Assembly: GCA_010405405.1 (NCBI GenBank)
Contig: MU004230.1
Location: forward strand, 3,493,744-3,557,743
Origin: Microthyrium microscopicum
Taxonomy: Eukaryota > Ascomycota > Dothideomycetes > Microthyriales > Microthyriaceae
Length of the DNA stretch: 64,000 nucleotides
Direction of reading: 5' to 3'
The notes under the pieces were generated by a model. That model saw only the letters and a program-made list of their open reading frames with translations. It had not been told where the DNA came from and searched no databases. Each line of letters opens with the position of its first letter. The stretch's first letter is position 1. The translations under genes were made by a program, and so were the position numbers. This document shows positions 57,067 through 64,000 of this stretch, piece by piece.

Positions 57067-57609
57067 CTTGAAATAAACCTGGCCAGGATGTCCTAGTTGA
57101 TTCAACCTGGAAAAGTAGGTGGTAGTTCCTTTGCAAATGGCCAAAGTCAGGCTGGTGGTGTTTGTAGAAAGGATGCCCAGGCAATGCTCATTAATTCAAC
57201 AGGTTTCTTTTAACAAAGTGACAGCAAGTTCAGTCGGAAGAGTTAAAAGGGAGGTGTCTTAAAGCAGCTGATCAGCTTTGTCCCAATAGGATTTTGGTGG
57301 TCCAGATTTAGAGCCAGGCGAGCCAGGTGAGCTAGTTTTGTTGCAGCTGCGAGTGTAAAGTCTTGTTCGTTGGCAGCACAAACGAGTGTCGTAGCCAAGC
57401 GCTGGGTATGAGTAGCAGCCAAGGGGAGCCGCGTAGTTCCTAGAGAAAAGTGAAGGGACCTTGAGAGCAATCGATGCTTGCTAGTGGGGACTGCAAGCAG
57501 ATGTACTGATGTGGATTCTGTGGAAGAGAGAAAAAGTGAAGACGTTGATAATGTGTGAACCTCTAAACAGGCTAGCGCTTCCACCGTGCGTTTAAACATA
57601 CGTCGTGGA
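57067..57609. other. Promoter region of CAF120, ending at the AT-rich block
   Basis: About 540 bp of normal composition upstream of CAF120. The minus ORF 57243-57599 has no features. Ordinary sequence ends abruptly near 57600-57640. Confidence 0.5.
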
Positions 57610-60600
57610 ATCCAGAGGACAAGAGGATATGAATTAGATATAGAAGACGTACTTAATTTGGCTATATAACGTATATCTTAATGATTAAAGTAAGTTAAGA
57701 TCTTGCCTATTTCTATGCCTTTAGACGTAGTCTACGCTATTAGGTTTGTATAGTGCTAAGGACTATAGGTTAGTAATCTAGCTATTAACTATCTTATAGA
57801 TAATAAAGGTTAAGATATAATCTTAACCTTATATATAAATAAACCTTTTACTAATAGATTTCCTACTACTTAATTTCCTCTTTGTTAGTTATAGTAGACT
57901 TACTACCTTTAGTTTCCTTACTTTTTCCTTTAGTGCCTTTACTCTCCTCTTTATTATCCTCTAGTATATTATCTAAAAATAGTTCCTATTTAGGTTAGAT
58001 AGTTAATAATAAGTTATATTCCTCTTTAGGCTATTCCTTTTTATAAAGAATCTTATATATCTTTATATATATTAAACGTAGCATTAGGTAATAAGTACCT
58101 ATATTTAGGTCTTTAACTTTATTTCGTTATAAAGTAGGTAAGGGCTATAGTAGGCTATAAGTAGTTAGTAGCGTAGTATTAGAAGATATTATTAGCTCTA
58201 AGGATAAGAAGCCTATTTAATTATATTCTTACTATATTAGATAATATATAAACTAAAGACTATAAAGCTATATGTCTTCTTATTAAATTATATTATTATA
58301 GACCTATTATATAGATAGATTTTGCTACCTAACTTCGTTAAGTAGTTATTTAGCTTCTAAATTATTAGGGTGTCTATATTCTTTAAGATTATTATAATCC
58401 CTATATTAATTATTTATTATGACTTTCTCTATAATAAAGTTATTAATTAAAGTAGATATTTTAACTAGTGCTTTCTTAGGTATAATATTATCCTCTTAGG
58501 GCACTATTATTAATTAAGGCATACTATTTAATAGTTTACTATAGTACTTAGTTTCTTTAGGTAGTTTATTAGTATAGAATTTAAATTAATTATTATAGTT
58601 ACTATCCTTCTTGTTATTATCTATCTAGTTACTACTAGAGTTAATATTTATATAATCTTATAGCTATAGTAGATAATTACTATTATATTACTATTTATTT
58701 TTATATTTACTTATAGGTAGAGTAAGTTAAACTAATAGGTTGTTAAGGAAGTAGTCTAGTAGTAAATAATCTAAGTGCTCTATTATATAGTCTATAAGTT
58801 TATTACGTTATTATTAAATAGTATTATTTTCTTATAGTAAGGCCTTAACGTACTATTAAACTTACTTATTACGTTCTATTGTCTACTTTTAGACTTATTC
58901 TAGTATTAAGTTTTAATTAAACTTAGTTATAGCTACCTTATTAGCTATGCCTATTAGCTATTTCTAAGTATCTCTAAGATAGTCTAGTCTTAAGTCCTAG
59001 TATATAACTTTCTTATTTTTAATAATAAATATTATATTTTACTAATACTAAAGTAGATTATTATACATAACGTTAATAGGGTTAAAGCTTCTTAGTCTAG
59101 GGTAAGTAAATATATTCTAGACTACCTATCTTAAGAGAGTAGCTATAAATTTATTCTTAGCGTTATAGAATAGCTTTATAATCTTTCTATATTAAGTAAA
59201 GTACCTAGTATTATTTAGTAGTACTAGTAATTTACTAATAAAATCTAGATTCTTCTCCTTATATATAAGTTCTTAGATTATTCTATTACTTACATAGACC
59301 TTATAGAATTTTAGTAATAGTCTAATTAGCTCTAGGCGTCTTATATACGCCTAAAGAGGCCTACTAATTATAATTTAACTTTATTATAAAAAATAGTAAT
59401 ATCCTTAATTCTTATAAACTAATTAACCTTTTGCTATCTTATAGTTATATTAAAGTTAAACTTAGGTTCTTGCCTAGGTTAGATACTTAATAAAGATATT
59501 TAGCTTCTAAAGGCTTATCTTGCCTTTACTCTTTTTTAATATATAGTGTTATATAATTATTTTAATAGTAGCTATAATTTTTAGGAAAGGCTTTAGTTAT
59601 AGAGGATATTTTATTACTAGTAGAATTCCTAAGTCTATCTTAAGATATTTAATTTCTAGATTAGGTTTATAAAGCTATATTTATAGGATTTTACTATCTA
59701 TATGATTCTATAGCTATTCTTTTAGTATATAGTACTTATCTCTATCCTAATCTAGGCTATGTACTATCTTTAGTTTTGTCTTTTTCTTTAGCTCATTTTC
59801 TAGTTATTCTTATTATATTTAGGCATCTTTAAGGGCCTATATAGTAGTATATATATTTTCTATTAAGAAGTTTAGTAATAAACTTAGTCCTGCTTTTATA
59901 TTAGATAAGCTTAGAGAGATTAGATTTTTATTAATTTGCTCTACTCTCTAATATAATAGAGAGGCTCTACTTTCTATCTTTTTCTATAAAAAAGGTTATA
60001 TAAAGGATAGTAATATTAGATTATTAATCCTAATTAGTAGATTTTGGAATATAGTAATAGTTTCTAGCCTAGAAGTAACCTTATCTTCTTTACTAGTAGC
60101 TATTAAGTTAAATTAAACTTATTTAGCTACTAGTTTGACTAGTAATCTATTTGCCTAAACTTAGACTTTTTACTTATCTATAGTAATAGAAGATTCTATA
60201 ATAGTTATATAGGAATTAGCTATATCTTAATATAATTAGGGTTATTTAATCCTCCTTAAATTTGCTACTTTACTTTAGGGTATTAAAATATCTAGCTCTT
60301 CCTTATTCTTCTTACGTACTTATACCTATAAGACGTATTCTACCTATTAGAGGGAGTTATTATTATCTTTAAACTCTAAGTTATCTTTTGCATTAACTTA
60401 TTAGTATAATAGTAGACTATACTAGGCGTTAAGCATCTTAAGTTAGTAATTAGAAGAAATTACGTCTTCTATATAAAGCTAAGTATAATAAGTAGCTTTT
60501 CTTGTGTCGTTTAAAATATATAGAAACTTACGTATATTAGCTTGCTACTAATTAAAAATAGTTTTAATATTAGTTTAATCTATATATTTTTATTCTTAGA

Positions 60601-63600
60601 GTTTAATAGAATCTAAGTTATATATAACTATATACTTTCGTACCTAACCTTAGTAGACTAGAAACGTAAATATTCTATGTTAGATAAGAACTCTTAAACG
60701 TAGGTTAAGGCGCTCTTATACCTTATTTAATTCATCTACTAGATCTTAAGTATTCTACTTTTCCTTATCTATTGCCCTAAGAATAGCTAGTCTTTACTAG
60801 ATCTTTTCCTTAAGATAGTTTACTACCTTCTCTAGCTTCTACTTATTATTAAGTTTTGCTACCTACTTATTATAATTTAGCTAGTTATATTTTAGAATAT
60901 TTAGTTCTTTCTCTTGCTAAGCTTAATTGCTCGCATTTATTTCTTTTACTAACTAATACTCTTCTCTATATTCTCTAATTAGATTTAGGTAGGAGTTAGT
61001 TATTAAGAAATACTTTTTAGTCTATATATATTATACTAAATATAAATAAGTTAAGTTAGCTACCTTTTGCGCTTTATATATAGAATTATAGTAATTATTT
61101 TATAATTATTTATTATTTGTACTTAGTTTAATAAATAAGCTCTCTAGGAAGTCTCTTAAGAGATCCTTTAGCTAAAGTACTATATTAGTTTTTAGCGTAA
61201 GTTATTATTGCTTAGTAGTATCTACTAGATCTACTATTTTTAATAGTAATGTTAAAATCTATTAATATATCTTTATATAGTATTTATCCTTATAATCTTA
61301 GAATATCTTATTATAAAGTATAGTATAAAGGAAATAGAGTAATTTAATTTAAAGAAGTAGGGTATGTGCTAGTAGGTAAATAATTTATCTCTTTCTTAAT
61401 TAAATATTAGTACCTACTTAGAGAGGTTACGCTTAGATCCTTAGATCTTTAAAGCTAAATATTTTGTTAACTCTTTACTAGCCTTCTTAGGAGGTAATTA
61501 TAACTTTTAAAATTAGAAGCTCCTAATTACGTTTAAATACATAGAAGTAGTGACTTTATTTCCTATAGTAAGAGATCTAAAGCTAGCTCCTAGGTTATTA
61601 AATTCTTAAAGGTTTACGTTATTAAGTTAGACTTTTATTTGCTCGCTAGTATTGATTATATTCCCTTATAAGTATATTGTTAAAATCTAGCTTCCTTAAT
61701 TTAGTATATTTAAATTCCTATTATATAACTCTAAAGAAAAAGCTATTATTAAATAGATAGAGGTATAGAGTATTAGAATTTTATAGCTAAGCTATTCTAT
61801 AGATAATAAAGGTTATTATTAGGTCTCTAAGATAGTATAGGGAGTTAACTTTATTCTTTAGGTTCTATAGGGTCCTATATATATTTTGCTTAGTTAGAAA
61901 TAGTATATTTAAAGGCATAGTAGCGCCTAAATTAGCTATATAGCTTTTCTTAAGAAAATATATTACTATAGCTCTTCTTAAGAATCTTTACTGCTACGTT
62001 TAGCTAAACTATAGATATTAAATAGTATCCTAGCTAATTATAAATCTATTAATATTTGTAATATAAAGGTACTATGTTTAAACTAATAGAAGCATAGGGT
62101 TATTTATATACTTCTTAGAATATTATATTTAGAATATCTTCCTCTACTAGGAGTATAGAGATATTTGCATACCTTTTAGAATATTATACTTAGAATATCT
62201 TCCTCTACTATAGAAATATAATCTCCTCTACTAGGGTGTTATTAAACTAATAGTAGTACTTCTAGTTATTTTAGACGTATCTAGTCTTATAGAAGAATGC
62301 TTTATCTTAAGTTACGTTATAGAAGATCTATTAATCTTTTACTTTCTCTATAAGTCTTTATAAAGTATTTATATCATTTCATCCCTAGGTTCTATCTTTA
62401 CTAGGTACTTTATAGCCCTATTATTAAATAGATAGGCGTAGTTTATTATATTTTCTAAGTACTTAGGATTTATTCTATCTTAGTATACGTTAGAGTATAT
62501 TTAAACTTATAGTAAATATATATATAGCATTTTTGCGTTTCTATAAGGAGTAGTATTATAGAATAAATACTCCTTTATATAATACTTAGTATCGTCTTAG
62601 CTATCTATCTAGAGAGTAATATTCTAAATTATATATTATAAAAGAAAAGTATTATATTTTAGTATTTATCGTAGTGTATTTAAACTAATAGTAGTAGTTT
62701 AACTCCCTATAGTCTAGAAATTTCTTAATAATCTATTAAAGTAGAAAACAGCTTACTAGCCTTATTATTAAATAGATAGGTGTAGGCAATTTACTAGGCT
62801 AGGATTTTCTTTTAACTAGTTTTCTAGTCTAGTTATCGTATAATTTAAATCTTTCTATAGAATAGGAGTAATAGTTTAATAATAGATATATATTTTGCTA
62901 GTTAGCTACCCTTACTAGTAACTTACTTATTATAGTTCTTACTTAGCTTACGCCTTAGGAGCTAAATATATCTAATAGCTCATTATATAGAAATACTAAT
63001 CCCATTTTACGAACCTTCTTACTTACCCTATTTAAATTTAGCTTATAATAATACTAATATTCTAGGTTATTATCCTTCTTATTATTTAGGCTAGATTGTT
63101 TAGATCTTTATGGCTACTCTTATCTTTATTTAGGAACTTCCTTATCTTTAAGCTCTTTAAACTCTAGTAGCTACTCTTATTTTAATACGTTCTACTAAAT
63201 AGGTATATTGCTTTGTAATCCCTTTATTTATTCTTCTAGATCTTCTAGAATCTAAGGAAATTCCCCCTTTTTTAGATAGATCTTTAGATTATCTAAGTAT
63301 TATCGTATATCTTTATAAGTTTAACCTAGGAAGATTCCTTTTATTATAACTATCTAGCTATTATCGTTAAGAGACTCTACTATATAGGGCCTAGCTTATC
63401 GTAGCTAAAAGGCTTAGCTTCTTTATTTATCTAGATAGACTTCCCTTATAAGCACTAGATTTCTTAGCTTTATATTATTATTACTTACTAGAAGGTTTTT
63501 GCTAAAGTGTTATATTACTTTAGTAGAGCGATTTTCTATAGTGTGCTCTCTAATTTTATCTAGCTAGGCTAGCCTTATTATCTAATTTACTTAAGCTACT

Positions 63601-64000
63601 ATATTAAGCCTTAATGAGTTAACTTCTTCTTATAAACCTAGGTCTATTACTAATTGCCTAAGTTCCTTATTAACTATAAAGTCCTATGTTCTTTAAGGTT
63701 AAAATTTGTATAATAGTATTTTAGATATATATTCTTCTACTTTTAATAGTCTGCCTACTAGTATTTTAAACTACTAGTTTACTACTTTATACTAGTACTT
63801 TAGCTATTTAGGATAATTAAGGATATATTTAACTATTTCTACTTTAACTATATAGACTAGCTTTTTAATAAAACTAGTAAAAGAAGGATAATATAGTAAA
63901 CTAAAGAATATCTTTATTGCGTTAAGCTTAAGCTTATTTATAAACTTTCTATTCTAGAATTAGGCACTATTATCTAAGAAAGTAGTTAGTAGATATCTAG
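57610..64000. repeat. AT-rich, RIP-like repeat block with degraded transposons
   Basis: 6.4 kb to the window end without any gene. It is dominated by TA, with CA and TG almost absent while some CG remains, the pattern left by RIP acting on CpA. Residual coding character appears on the minus strand in several places. Near 63.24-63.50 kb it vaguely resembles an integrase C-terminal region, so an LTR-retroelement fossil is possible, possibly with more than one nested element. Family and ends cannot be fixed; it is heavily broken and old. Short internal repeats occur at 61.7-62.8 kb. Probably heterochromatic. Confidence 0.7.
62115..62210. repeat. Direct repeat inside the AT-rich block
   Basis: A 35-bp unit (ttagaatattatatttagaa... 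ending ctcctctacta-like) at 62115-62149 recurs at 62176-62210 with one mismatch, 61 bp apart. Confidence 0.8.

Noticed and set aside
57610-64000. Possible genes or an intact retroelement in the AT block
   Set aside because: No long open frame; only eroded, RIP-like sequence with vague resemblance to transposon proteins, so no element boundaries were assigned.
1-64000. CRISPR arrays, bacterial operons, secondary-metabolite core genes
   Set aside because: None seen: no spaced direct repeats of CRISPR type, and no PKS, NRPS or terpene cyclase motifs.

Overview
The window is nuclear DNA from a filamentous ascomycete (Pezizomycotina). The evidence is many short spliceosomal introns (about 45-100 nt, GTRNGT donors, CTNAC-like branch sites), fungal-specific gene families (ApsA/Num1, Caf120/Skg3, Vps3844, GtaA-type glutaminase), and AT-rich blocks depleted in CpA/TpG and rich in TpA, as left by repeat-induced point mutation (RIP). 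A leotiomycete would fit, but the sequence alone does not prove it.

Layout. 1-33.9 kb is a dense housekeeping stretch: 5' end of a glutaminase (-), COQ3 (+), an unknown single-pass membrane protein (-), an SRRM1-like PWI/RS splicing protein (+), the cortical anchor ApsA/Num1 (-), SEC66 (+), a Vps3844-domain protein (-), an unknown mitochondrial protein (+), a small six-cysteine secreted protein (+), RRP45 (-) and mitochondrial ribosomal protein mL46 (+) sharing a 194-bp promoter, the P4-ATPase DRS2 (+), a (TAC)n microsatellite containing an assembly gap, and a 1352-residue disordered fungal protein (+). 35-53 kb is accessory-looking and gene-poor: a Thr-rich secreted protein, an SDR oxidoreductase convergent with a 7-TM protein, a SURNod19-like secreted protein, a nine-exon secretory lipase, a tRNA-Ser(GCU) gene split by a RIP-degraded Tc1/mariner element, and an intronless orphan ORF. 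53.4-57.1 kb holds the CAF120/SKG3 homologue. From about 57.6 kb to the window end there is only AT-rich, RIP-like repeat DNA with no gene.

Functional links are loose, as usual in fungal chromosomes: mitochondrial functions (COQ3, mL46, the 16.9-kb gene), secretory/membrane traffic (SEC66, Vps3844, DRS2), RNA metabolism (SRRM1-like, RRP45, CAF120) and, in the accessory part, extracellular proteins (lipase, SURNod19-like, Thr-rich and six-Cys proteins). The most notable structure is the tRNA-Ser(GCU): both halves remain, with a pairing acceptor stem, A and B boxes and a Pol III T-run. A 22-nt intron at the canonical 37/38 position has been hit at a TA by a 1.4-kb transposon, and about 47 extra nt sit at the variable arm. 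Exon boundaries given below were derived by hand from splice consensus and reading-frame continuity.
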